From Prescottella soli (lineage in GTDB: Bacteria > Actinomycetota > Actinomycetes > Mycobacteriales > Mycobacteriaceae), in assembly GCF_040024445.1 (NCBI RefSeq), contig NZ_CP157276.1:3534001-3598000 (forward strand): DNA of 64,000 bases, given 5' to 3'. The stretch's first letter is position 1. Each line of letters begins with the position of its first letter. Below, piece after piece: positions 17,112-24,696 of the stretch. Made by a program: the position numbers and the translations under genes. The notes beneath the pieces were generated by a model. The model was not told the DNA's origin and ran no database searches. It worked only from the letters and a program-made list of their open reading frames with translations.

Positions 17112-18698
17112 ATGAGTAGCGAGCTGGAAGAGCTGGAACTCGCTCGACAGCAACACTGGGTCAACCAGGTTGCCCGGCATGCGTTCGAGCGCGGTGACCT
17201 GACTGCGATCGTCTTCGGCGACCGTCGGATCACCTGGGGCGAGCTCCAGCATCGGGTGGTGGCCGTCTCCGCCGCACTCGCCGAGCGTGGCGTCGGTCGC
17301 GGGGACCGGATTGCGTTGCTGATGGGCAACCAGGCCGAGTACTTCGAGATCATGATTGCCGCGAACCGCCTCGGCGCGATTGCCGTGCCGATCAACTTCC
17401 GGCTGAGCGTCGGCGAGGTGGCGTTCACGCTCGACAACAGCGGTTCCGTCGTTCTCTTCGTGGACGAGCAGACGAGCGCCACTGGAATCGCGGCGTCCGC
17501 GGCGGCCGAGGGCCAGGTCCTGGTCGTGCAGGTCGGTGTGGGGGCCGACGAGAGTGCCGACGGCGCAACGCCGTACGACGTCCTGACCGCCCACTCCGGT
17601 TCGGGCGCCTCGATCGCCGCGACCGAGGAGTCGGAGCCTGCGCTGATCATGTACACCTCCGGCACCACCGGTCGACCCAAGGGTGCCGTGCTGACGCATC
17701 GCAATCTGGCCGCGCAGGCGGCGACGAACGTGATGGCGTTCCGCTTCGAGATGTACGACGAGGTCAGCCTCTGCGCGGCGCCGCTGTTCCACATCGGCAC
17801 CCTCGGCCTGGTGGCGCCGGCGATCCTGATGGGCGCCACGATGGTCGTCATGCCCAGCGCCTCCTTCGACGCGGGTGCGCTCCTCGACGTCGTGGAGCGC
17901 GAGGGGGTCACGTCGACGTTTCTCGTGCCCACCCAGTGGCAGGCGGTCTGCGACGAGCAGGAGCGGGCGCCGCGCGACCTCTCCCGGCTCCGTGTCAGCT
18001 CCTGGGGCGCCGCGCCGGCCAGCGACACGCTCCTCCGCAGGATGGGCGAGGTGCTGCCGGGCGCGTCGAGCCTCGCGCTCTTCGGGCAGACCGAGATGTC
18101 CCCGGTGACGTGCGTGCTCGAGGCCAAGGACTCGCGCCGCAAGCTCGGCTCCGTCGGGCGCCCGGTGCCCGGGGTCTGGGCCCGCATCGTCGATGCGGAC
18201 ATGGTGGATGTGAAGCCCGGCGAGGTCGGGGAGATCGTCTACCGCGGCCAGGGGCTCATGACCGGGTACTGGAACAACCCGGAGGCGACGGCACAGGCGT
18301 TCGCCGGTGGTTGGTTCCACTCCGGTGACCTGGTGCGGATGGACGACGAGGGATTCATCTATGTGGTGGACCGCGCGAAGGACATGATCATCTCCGGCGG
18401 GGAGAACATCTACTGCGCCGAGGTCGAGAATGCCCTGGCCGGCCACCCCGACATCGCCGAGGTTGCCGTGATCGGCAGGGCCCACGAGACGTGGGGCGAG
18501 ACGCCGGTCGCGGTGGTCGCGCTGAAGCCGGGCGCGGCGGATCTGACCATCGGGGAGTTGCGCACCTGGGCCGGGGAGAGGCTGGCCCGCTACAAGCTGC
18601 CGACCGACCTCGTGGTGGTCGATGCGCTGCCGCGAAACGCCTCGGGCAAGGTCACCAAGAACGTGCTGCGCACCCCTGCCGCTACCCTACGTGCGTGA
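17112..18698 (+). CDS. Acyl-CoA/aryl-CoA ligase, AMP-forming
   Basis: 528 aa. The ANL-family phosphate loop is MYTSGTTGRPKGAVLTH. Further motifs are LFGQTEMSPVT (A5-type), GWFHSGDLVRMDDEGF, DRAKDMIISGGENIY and the C-terminal catalytic Lys in NASGKVTKNVLR. It activates a carboxylate to its CoA thioester. A GTG at 17106 overlaps the hydrolase stop and could be the start instead of ATG 17112. Its place in the operon suggests it activates a ring or side-chain acid made by the pathway. Its stop overlaps the IclR start. Confidence 0.88.
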   Translation: MSSELEELELARQQHWVNQVARHAFERGDLTAIVFGDRRITWGELQHRVVAVSAALAERGVGRGDRIALLMGNQAEYFEIMIAANRLGAIAVPINFRLSVGEVAFTLDNSGSVVLFVDEQTSATGIAASAAAEGQVLVVQVGVGADESADGATPYDVLTAHSGSGASIAATEESEPALIMYTSGTTGRPKGAVLTHRNLAAQAATNVMAFRFEMYDEVSLCAAPLFHIGTLGLVAPAILMGATMVVMPSASFDAGALLDVVEREGVTSTFLVPTQWQAVCDEQERAPRDLSRLRVSSWGAAPASDTLLRRMGEVLPGASSLALFGQTEMSPVTCVLEAKDSRRKLGSVGRPVPGVWARIVDADMVDVKPGEVGEIVYRGQGLMTGYWNNPEATAQAFAGGWFHSGDLVRMDDEGFIYVVDRAKDMIISGGENIYCAEVENALAGHPDIAEVAVIGRAHETWGETPVAVVALKPGAADLTIGELRTWAGERLARYKLPTDLVVVDALPRNASGKVTKNVLRTPAATLRA

Positions 18699-19474
18699 CT
18701 GCAAAGGAAGATGCACCGCCGAATCGTCCGCAGTACCCGATCGAGTCTGTCGACAACGCGCTTCGGATCCTGCTGCTCCTGGGCGATCGTCGGAGCATCC
18801 GGCTGACCGAGGTGAGCGAGTATCTCTCGGTGGCCTCGTCGACTGCGCACCGACTGCTGGCGATGCTCCAGTACCGCGGCTTCGTCCGTCAGGTCGAGGG
18901 CTCGCGGGCTTACGAGCCGGGCCCGGCGCTGACGACGATAGCATTCGCGGTCCTGCGCCAGACCGACGTTCGCGCGCGAGTGCATCCGGTGCTCGAGCGG
19001 CTCTCGGCCAGCCTCGGCGAGACGGTTCACCTGGCCCGTCTCGACGGGAACACGGTGACCTTCGTGGACTCGGTCGAGAGTGCTCGGGCAGTGCGTGTGG
19101 GGTCCCGCATGGGCATGACCATGCCCGCGCACTGCACGTCGTCGGGCAAGGCTCTGCTCGCCACGTTGGACGATCGTGGGGTGCGTGAGCTCTACCCCAA
19201 GGAGAAGTTGACGGGCCTGACCTCGCACTCGATCACCAAGCGGTCGGTGCTGCTGAGCCAGCTCGCGGAGGTACGCCGGGTCGGGTTCGCCACCAGCGAC
19301 GAGGAGTCCGAGGACGAGGTCGCGTCGGTGGCGGTCTCCCTCGGCGAGTACGGCGGGGCGCTCTATACGTTGAACGTCTCCATGCCGAAGAGTCGGATGT
19401 CCAGCGAGACCCGCGAGGAGATCGCCGCCGCGCTGACCCAGGCGGTGGACGAGGTTGCCGCGTTCTTCCTGTGA
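18695..19474 (+). CDS. IclR family transcriptional regulator
   Basis: 259 aa. The N-terminal winged HTH (NALRILLLLGDRRSIRLTEVSEYLSVASSTAHRLLAMLQ, residues 22-60) and the C-terminal IclR effector domain (LGETVHLARLDGNTVTFVDS, MTMPAHCTSSGKALLA) are complete. It is the last gene of the long operon, its GTG overlapping the ligase stop. IclR proteins commonly control aromatic acid operons, and the phthalate operon regulator of rhodococci is of this family. It is a candidate for the TTCTG-N5-CAGAA sites. Confidence 0.9.
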   Translation: MTAKEDAPPNRPQYPIESVDNALRILLLLGDRRSIRLTEVSEYLSVASSTAHRLLAMLQYRGFVRQVEGSRAYEPGPALTTIAFAVLRQTDVRARVHPVLERLSASLGETVHLARLDGNTVTFVDSVESARAVRVGSRMGMTMPAHCTSSGKALLATLDDRGVRELYPKEKLTGLTSHSITKRSVLLSQLAEVRRVGFATSDEESEDEVASVAVSLGEYGGALYTLNVSMPKSRMSSETREEIAAALTQAVDEVAAFFL

Positions 19475-19518
19475 GCTCGTGACGGAACGAATCGTCCTGT
19501 GCAGCAAGGTGGGACACG

Positions 19519-19559
19519 GAAACAGCCCCGTCGATCGAATCGATCGGCGGGGCTGTTTC
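19519..19559. terminator. Bidirectional terminator
   Basis: GAAACAGCCCCG (19519-19530) pairs perfectly with CGGGGCTGTTTC (19548-19559), with an inner CGATCG/CGATCG stem. The ends are A- and T-rich on both strands. It lies between the convergent IclR gene and the NTF2-like gene. Confidence 0.85.
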
Positions 19560-19577
19560 TCTTGATCACGCGTCCTC

Positions 19578-19946
19578 TCAGGCGAAGACCTTGCGGAGTT
19601 CGCCGGCGTCCAGGTATTCCTCGATGCGGCGGACCTTGCCGCCGTCGACGAACACCCGGAAGATCGTGGGGACGTTCACGGTCTTGTCCCCGATAGTCGC
19701 CCGGATGACGTGCTGGCGCAGGAAGCCGCCCTCGAGGACGGTGCAGCGCGGCTCCTCGTACCCGAAGTCGTCGTACCGGGTGGGGATGCCCGACAGGATG
19801 CGAAGGTTGTCCTCACGGGACTGCTCGGCGTTGTCCCAGTTGTGCCAGATCGTCACGTCCGAGTGATAGATCTCGTCGAGGACGGCGATCTCGCCCCGCT
19901 CGAGAGCGGTGAACATCTTGTCTGCGAGCTCGAGCATCTCGCTCAC
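19578..19946 (-). CDS. NTF2-like (SnoaL-type) protein, paralogue A
   Basis: 122 aa. It has the cone-fold pattern with ADKMFTALERGEIAVLDEIY, DVTIWHNWDN, FLRQHVIRATIGD and GGKVRRIEEYLDAGEL. The GTG start overlaps the stop of the VOC gene upstream (GTGA). Close paralogues are at 20677-21045 and 37092-37481, each tied to a VOC gene or remnant. The family includes ketosteroid-isomerase-like isomerases and hydrolases, and the conserved WHN/D-x-EEY residues may form its pocket. Function unknown. Confidence 0.82.
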   Translation of the reverse strand: MSEMLELADKMFTALERGEIAVLDEIYHSDVTIWHNWDNAEQSREDNLRILSGIPTRYDDFGYEEPRCTVLEGGFLRQHVIRATIGDKTVNVPTIFRVFVDGGKVRRIEEYLDAGELRKVFA

Positions 19947-20518
19947 TTGGCTGCTCCGACGGGGGCGCCGAGGCCGCCGTCCGCGGTCCGGGGCGCGTGC
20001 TTGACGTCGTCCTCTCGCAGCTCGCGGGTCCACGCTGCGAACTCGAGCAGGATGCCGTCCGGGTCGAAGAAGTAGATCGAGCGCACGAACGTGGAGTCGC
20101 TCTCCTGGAGGCTGATTCCACGCTCGGACATGTCGTGGTTGAGCATCGGTCCCGTCTGCACGCCCTTGGCCTCGAGCTTGGCCTTGTACTCATCGAACTT
20201 GTCGAGCGGGATCTTGAACGAGACGTGGTTCATCGAGCCGTGGGCCGACGCAATTTCCTTGCCGATACCGGGGATTGCCGCGGGAGCCGCGATGCCGGGG
20301 GCGTGCGGGGCGGCGTCGGCGAACCAGAAGAACGCGATGAACTGTCCGCCTCCCATGTCGAAGAAGAAGTGCTGGCCGCCACCGGGCAGAGAGAGCGTCA
20401 TGGACAGCTTCATGCCCAGGACATTGGTGTAGAAGTCGACGGTGCGCTCCATGTCCTGGCACACCAGCGCCAGGTGGCACACGCCACCCAGCTCGAATTC
20501 CGTATTCGTGTTCGTCAT
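19943..20518 (-). CDS. VOC (glyoxalase/extradiol dioxygenase fold) protein, copy A
   Basis: 191 aa. Two beta-alpha-beta-beta-beta modules are seen: CHLALVCQDMERTVDFYTNVLGM, with a metal-ligand type His, and SMNHVSFKIPLDKFDEY, then FFDPDGILLEFAAWTREL with the Glu ligand. It is a metal-dependent VOC enzyme of unknown reaction (isomerase, lyase or dioxygenase). It is the first gene of a two-gene unit with the NTF2 paralogue A. A TAGCGATCGCTA-type operator and a TTGAC element lie about 80-95 nt upstream. A similar pair recurs at 36353-37481. Confidence 0.82.
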   Translation of the reverse strand: MTNTNTEFELGGVCHLALVCQDMERTVDFYTNVLGMKLSMTLSLPGGGQHFFFDMGGGQFIAFFWFADAAPHAPGIAAPAAIPGIGKEIASAHGSMNHVSFKIPLDKFDEYKAKLEAKGVQTGPMLNHDMSERGISLQESDSTFVRSIYFFDPDGILLEFAAWTRELREDDVKHAPRTADGGLGAPVGAAK

Positions 20519-20593
20519 GTCACATTCCCCTTGCTGTGTGGTGCCCGTCTCGCCGACTGCTCGGCTCGACGGTAGGTCCGGGTGTTCGGATAG

Positions 20594-20613
20594 TCAAGAG
20601 CTATCGATCGCTA
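20594..20613 (-). promoter_or_regulatory. TAGCGATCGnTA operator plus -35 of VOC/NTF2 copy A
   Basis: On the minus strand the imperfect palindrome TAGCGATCGATA (20602-20613) is followed after 2-3 nt by CTTGAC. The same arrangement, nearly base for base, precedes the second VOC copy at 21305. Confidence 0.6.
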
Positions 20614-20676
20614 AGTTCGAACGCCGAGGTGATCCCCGGTAGCGATCGGACTCGGTGGGTGTTGGCGCGGGTCGGA

Positions 20677-21045
20677 TCAGCTGAAGACGACGTTGAGCTG
20701 GCCGCGGTCGAAGTACTCCTCGATACGGTGGATCTTGCCGCCCTCGACGTACACGCGCAGGACCGCCGGGACGTTCACGGTCTTCTCCCCGATGGTGGCC
20801 TTGATGACGTGCTGGCGGAGGAATCCGTCCTCGAGGGCGGTGTGTCGGATGTCCTCGTAGCTGAAGGCGTCGTAACGGCCGGAGATCCCCGCGAGGGTCG
20901 CGAGGTTGTCCTCTCGGGACTGGTCGAGGTTGTCGAAGTTGTGCCAGACGGTCACGTCGTCGCGGTAGAAGCCTGCCACCGCGTCGATGTCACCGCTCGA
21001 GACGGCGTTGAAGAACTGGTCTGCGTACTCGAGGATGTCGCTCAT
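20677..21045 (-). CDS. NTF2-like (SnoaL-type) protein, paralogue B
   Basis: 122 aa, closely similar to paralogue A (ADQFFNAVSSGDIDAVAGFY, DVTVWHNFDNLDQSREDN, FLRQHVIKATIGEKTVNVPA, RIEEYFDRGQLNVVFS). Its ATG overlaps the stop of a truncated VOC frame upstream by 4 nt, so the original two-gene arrangement remains visible. It probably stays expressed from the operator-linked promoter at about 21300. Function unknown. Confidence 0.82.
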   Translation of the reverse strand: MSDILEYADQFFNAVSSGDIDAVAGFYRDDVTVWHNFDNLDQSREDNLATLAGISGRYDAFSYEDIRHTALEDGFLRQHVIKATIGEKTVNVPAVLRVYVEGGKIHRIEEYFDRGQLNVVFS

Positions 21046-21251
21046 CGGAGTGCTCCTAACTCGGCGCCGTAGGCGTCGCTGAGCTCGTGTAGGGGGTGAG
21101 AGATGTTGGCGCTACGCAACTTGCGGGTCCGGGCTGCATGCTCGGGCAGGTTGTCGTCCGAGCTGAAGAAGTTGGTCGCCGGCGCGCCGGCGGGCCCACT
21201 TCCGGGTTCCGTGGCTGCCGGCCCGCATTCGCCTTGTGCGGTGACACGCAT
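21042..21251 (-). pseudogene. Truncated VOC gene, copy B (C-terminal remnant)
   Basis: The end of this frame (DNLPEHAARTRKLRSANI then SHPLHELSDAYGAELGAL) aligns by eye with the C-terminus of VOC copy A (GILLEFAAWTRELREDDV then KHAPRTADGGLGAPVGAA). The VOC modules before it are missing; only about 35 codons are homologous, and the N-terminal part is unrelated and Gly/Pro/Ala-rich. The promoter-operator upstream and the ATGA overlap with NTF2 paralogue B are kept. This fits an internal deletion of a duplicated VOC-NTF2 unit. Confidence 0.6.
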
Positions 21252-21296
21252 CGCTCGGATGTGTCATGAAGACCGTATTGCCGCCTGTTCGGCTCG

Positions 21297-21316
21297 TCAA
21301 GACCTATCGATCGCTA
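21297..21316 (-). promoter_or_regulatory. TAGCGATCGnTA operator plus -35 of VOC/NTF2 copy B
   Basis: TAGCGATCGATA on the minus strand (21305-21316) is followed by CTTGAC, then a TACGGT element about 17-18 nt later. It is nearly identical to the region at 20594-20613, supporting a duplicated promoter. Confidence 0.6.
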
Positions 21317-21343
21317 AGTTTCGAACGAGTGGTGATCATGCTA

Positions 21344-21404
21344 TTGACGGCGATCCCCTCGCCATGGCATTCTCTCGATCAGAGATCGCTTCTGCTTTGC
21401 AGAG
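21344..21404 (+). promoter_or_regulatory. Promoter and TTCTG-N5-CAGAG operator before SDR remnant
   Basis: TTGACG (21344-21349), an 18-nt spacer and CATTCT (21368-21373) are followed by TTCTGCTTTGCAGAG (21390-21404). The layout matches the dioxygenase operon promoter at 8915-8963, with one mismatch in the right arm of the repeat. Confidence 0.55.
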
Positions 21405-21429
21405 TCGGTACGTCGAAGAGGGTGTCGGA

Positions 21430-21586
21430 GTGACTGCTCGTAACCGGTTTGAGGACAGATCAGTAATCGTCAAGGGTGCAGGCTCGGGGATCGGCCGCGA
21501 GACGGCTTCTTTTCGTCGCGAGCGACGATGCGGCCTACGTGACCGGACAGGCCATCGTTGTGGATGGTGGCCGTCTAGCTGGGTGA
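21430..21586 (+). pseudogene. Short-chain dehydrogenase remnant (both ends, no middle)
   Basis: The start is a normal SDR N-terminus with the cofactor loop (VIVKGAGSGIGRETA, from the GTG at 21430). Within about 30 nt, in a different frame, the text is a standard SDR C-terminus (VASDDAAYVTGQAIVVDGG) with a TGA at 21584. About 190 residues, including the catalytic Ser-Tyr-Lys, are missing. A deletion inside a once functional gene explains it. Its promoter and operator remain. Confidence 0.75.
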
Positions 21587-21607
21587 TCGTGTGTCGGGCG
21601 GGATACC

Positions 21608-22468
21608 GTGGTGCTCGTGGAGCGGGCGGAACTGGTCGGTGCGGAGGGGCTGGGCGCCAGGATTCGCGCAGCGCGTATCGAGCGTGAGGTCGGGCTCCGT
21701 CAGCTGGCTCAACTCGTGGGCATGAGCCCGTCGTCGCTGAGCGAGTTCGAGAACGGCAAGAGCGTGCCGGGTCAGGAACGTTTGCGGGCTCTCTCGGCCG
21801 CGCTCGAGGTGCCGCTGGATCTGCATCCGCCTGTGCCTGCCGGCCCACGGTTCCATGACTGGCGAGACTTCGAGCCGCTGGAGCTCAACCCGGTCTTTCG
21901 AACGGCGCTGGATGTCTTCGTGGAGGTCGGCTACCACGCCGCCACGGTCAGGATGATCGCCGACCGGTGCGGCATGTCGATGGCTGGCGTCTACTACCAC
22001 GTGGAGAGCAAGGAGGCTCTGCTCACTGAATTGCTGCAAGGCGCGATGGCCGAGCTGATCAGTCGATGCGTGGCCGCAGACGCCGAAGCAGATTCACCAG
22101 CCGAACGGTTGGCGAATCTCGTCGAGTGCGTGATCCTCTTCCATACGTACCGTCAGTCCTCGGCGGTTCTCGCGTCCACTGAACTGCGGTCGCTGGACGA
22201 GTCCGGCCGATCGCTGCACATCCAGGCCAGACAGAAGGTTCGGGAGATTGTTCAGGCGGCGGTGGAGGCATGCCGTGATGCGGGGCAGGCCGGAACCGTG
22301 TCGGCGTCGTCGACCGCCACGGCGATCGTCACGATGTGCGTTGCCGTGGCCGATTGGTACAGGCAGGGCATGAGCCCGTCGCCGCAAGAGATCGCACGGG
22401 AGTACACGGGCCTTGCGCTTGCGATGGTGCACGCGCTCTCGGTGGATGATTCGGCTTCGCGGGACTGA
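21608..22468 (+). CDS. XRE-TetR fusion transcriptional regulator
   Basis: About 286 aa with two DNA-binding domains. Residues 14-70 form a Cro/CI-type HTH (LGARIRAARIEREVGLRQLA, MSPSSLSEFENGKSVPGQER). Residues 90-140 form a TetR HTH (ALDVFVEVGYHAATVRMIADRCGMSMAGVYYHVESKEALL, read across). The remainder is a TetR ligand domain like that of the TetR protein at 47556. The start is uncertain because several GTG codons lie at 21608-21617. It is placed between the promoters carrying the two repeated operator types, so it may govern one of them. Confidence 0.85.
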   Translation: MVLVERAELVGAEGLGARIRAARIEREVGLRQLAQLVGMSPSSLSEFENGKSVPGQERLRALSAALEVPLDLHPPVPAGPRFHDWRDFEPLELNPVFRTALDVFVEVGYHAATVRMIADRCGMSMAGVYYHVESKEALLTELLQGAMAELISRCVAADAEADSPAERLANLVECVILFHTYRQSSAVLASTELRSLDESGRSLHIQARQKVREIVQAAVEACRDAGQAGTVSASSTATAIVTMCVAVADWYRQGMSPSPQEIAREYTGLALAMVHALSVDDSASRD

Positions 22469-22570
22469 CGATGCACCGCCGGGCGATTCGTCGGCGCGAC
22501 GCTGCGGTTCTCCACTTCGCGTCGGGTGACTGAGAGTCTCCGGGCGGCTTCAGTTTTCGGCCTTCACGTC

Positions 22571-22631
22571 TTGACTTGCGTTGTGGACCCGTGCAACTCT
22601 GAGTCAGAGAGACGTTCTGCAATGCAGAACG
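22571..22631 (+). promoter_or_regulatory. Promoter and CGTTCTG-N5-CAGAACG operator of the CoA ligase
   Basis: TTGACT (22571-22576), a 17-nt spacer and CAACTC (22594-22599) are followed by a perfect 7-bp inverted repeat around CAATG (22613-22631). It shares its core with the site before the dioxygenase operon. Confidence 0.65.
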
Positions 22632-22717
22632 ATTCGTTTCTGCATCGTGGTCAGGGCCCCGGCGTTACCGGTGGGGCGAGCAGCACCAGTAGAACAACCG
22701 GATCCGAGGAGCGCGCA

Positions 22718-24379
22718 ATGACCGCGATTGTCAAGGGACACCCGTCGACGAATGACGACTCGTACCAGCTCAACACGACCACGCTGATTCGTCACTCGGC
22801 TCGCAACTACCCGGAGCGTGAGATCGTCTATCGCACCGGCGACGGGGGATGGGACCGTTACACCTACGCCGACGCGTACGCGCGCATCAAGCGCATCGCC
22901 AACGCCCTGGCCGACCTGGGCGTGAAACCCGGCGACGTGGTGGGGATCCTGGACTGGAACAGCAAGCGGCATTTCGAGCTCTACTGGGCAATCCCGGGCA
23001 CCGGGGCGGTGATGCTGCAGATGAATCTGCGCCTGGCGCCCGAGGACGTGGGTTACGTCGCCACGCACGGCGGTGCGTCTGTCGTCCTGGTCGACGAAAG
23101 CCTGCTGAGCGTCGCCGAATCGGTGGCACCGTTTGCACCGGAGGTCACCTGGGTGGTGATGTCCGACAAGCCTCTCTCGGAGATCACCACGACGTTGCCG
23201 AATGTCCGCCATTTCGAGGACCTGGTGGCGAAGGCGTCCCCGGAGATCGACTGGCCGATGATCGACGAGAGCTCCGCCTACAGCGCGTGCTACACGACCG
23301 GCACCACCGGCCGGCCGAAGGGCGTGTACTACTCGCATCGAGCGATCTACCTGCACACCCTGACGCAGGCCTCGTCCTATGCGATGAGCGCCGCCGACGC
23401 GGTCATGCTGATCACGCCGATGTTCCACAGCCAGTCCTGGGGTCTGCCGCAGTCGGCCGTCTTCGTCGCGGCCAAGATCGTTCTGCCCGGGCGCTATTCG
23501 GCAGGCGACACCGACATGCTGGCGGACGTGATGATCGCCGAGAACGTGACGGTCGCGAACGGCGCCCCCGCGATCTTCCAGCCGATGCTCGACTACATCG
23601 AGACGCTCGACGTCAAACCGGACTTCAGCCGTACCCGGCTGTTGTCCGGCGCCACCGAGCCCGCGCTCTCGCTCATGCGTGGGTTCCACTACTCGACCGG
23701 TGCCGACTTCATCCATGCGTACGGGGCCACCGAGACCGCGCCGATGGCGTTCGTCAACTACGGCCGCAAGGTGACCTTGCAGGGCAAGGTGACGGAGGAC
23801 GAGTGGTGGAACATCAAGCGTTACCAGGGTCTTCCCGCGGGCGGTGTCGATGTGCGGATCGTGGATCCGGAGGGCAACGACCTGCCGCACGACGGCACCA
23901 GTAAGGGTGAGGTCCTGCTGCGGGGACCCTGGATCACCGCGCGGTACCACAAGCTCGATGACGACGCCGACAGGTTCCTCGACGGCTACTGGCGAAGCGG
24001 CGACATCGGGACCATCGATGAGAACGGCTACCTCAAGCTCGCGGACCGGCTCAAGGATGTCATCAAGAGTGGTGGCGAATGGATTTCGTCGATCGACATG
24101 GAAAACGCGATCATTGCCCATCCTCGGGTGGCGGAGGCGGCCGTGATCGGTGTCGAGCATCCGAAATGGCAGGAACGTCCGGTCGTGATCATGGTGACCA
24201 CGGACGGGGAGGAAGTTGCGCTCGCCGAGATCCACGCGCTGCTCGAAGGTGCCTTCGCCAAGTGGCAGCTCCCTGACACGGTCCTGTATGTCGACAAGCT
24301 TCCGCGCACGAGCGTTGGAAAGCTCGACAAGAAGGTTATGCGCGTTGAGCACGGTGATGTCTATCGAGCCGCGCAGTGA
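22718..24379 (+). CDS. Acyl-CoA synthetase, AMP-forming (AlkK/FadD-like)
   Basis: 553 aa. Motifs: CYTTGTTGRPKGVYYSH (ATP loop), HAYGATETAPMAFVNYG, GYWRSGDIGTIDENGYLKL, DRLKDVIKSGGEWIS and the Lys in TSVGKLDKKVMR. It forms acyl-CoA from medium-chain or aryl acids. The ATG at 22718 has GAGGAG 9 nt upstream, and the longer frame to 22526 runs through the promoter. It has its own regulated promoter of the type seen at the dioxygenase operon, linking it to that pathway. Confidence 0.88.
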   Translation: MTAIVKGHPSTNDDSYQLNTTTLIRHSARNYPEREIVYRTGDGGWDRYTYADAYARIKRIANALADLGVKPGDVVGILDWNSKRHFELYWAIPGTGAVMLQMNLRLAPEDVGYVATHGGASVVLVDESLLSVAESVAPFAPEVTWVVMSDKPLSEITTTLPNVRHFEDLVAKASPEIDWPMIDESSAYSACYTTGTTGRPKGVYYSHRAIYLHTLTQASSYAMSAADAVMLITPMFHSQSWGLPQSAVFVAAKIVLPGRYSAGDTDMLADVMIAENVTVANGAPAIFQPMLDYIETLDVKPDFSRTRLLSGATEPALSLMRGFHYSTGADFIHAYGATETAPMAFVNYGRKVTLQGKVTEDEWWNIKRYQGLPAGGVDVRIVDPEGNDLPHDGTSKGEVLLRGPWITARYHKLDDDADRFLDGYWRSGDIGTIDENGYLKLADRLKDVIKSGGEWISSIDMENAIIAHPRVAEAAVIGVEHPKWQERPVVIMVTTDGEEVALAEIHALLEGAFAKWQLPDTVLYVDKLPRTSVGKLDKKVMRVEHGDVYRAAQ

Positions 24380-24696
24380 TGATCGGCAGACTGAGTGCTG
24401 CGTGAGCAGTTCGACGTGATGTCCACGCCAAAGTTGCTTACTCACTGAAGAATTCATTCCCACATCGGAAGGCGATCGGCCGAGAGTGTATGGCCGACCG
24501 CCTTCCGCGTCGTACATGGGGGTGCACGCCTTCGCCGCGGCTGAATCTTCCGGACTACCTATGGCGTAGATGTTTTCGGCCATCGCGCCCGGATCCCACC
24601 CTAGGCGCACCTCCGAATTTCTCTTCTCGAAAGAACTGGTTTCTGATAGCCTCCGACGAAGTGACGGCGCTCACTCTCGCAATCGAGGAGAATCAA
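24380..24696. other. Intergenic region before the racemase-family gene
   Basis: 317 nt without a convincing gene. The open frame from 24490 lacks coding character until 24697. I see no strong hairpin or palindrome. It may hold the promoter of the next unit. Confidence 0.5.

Noticed and set aside
22604-24610. 668-codon minus-strand open frame
   Set aside because: It is antisense to the acyl-CoA synthetase, with no recognisable domain.
24490-24696. Upstream extension of the racemase-family frame
   Set aside because: The translation has no family similarity; the TTG at 24697 has an ideal ribosome site and begins the conserved part.
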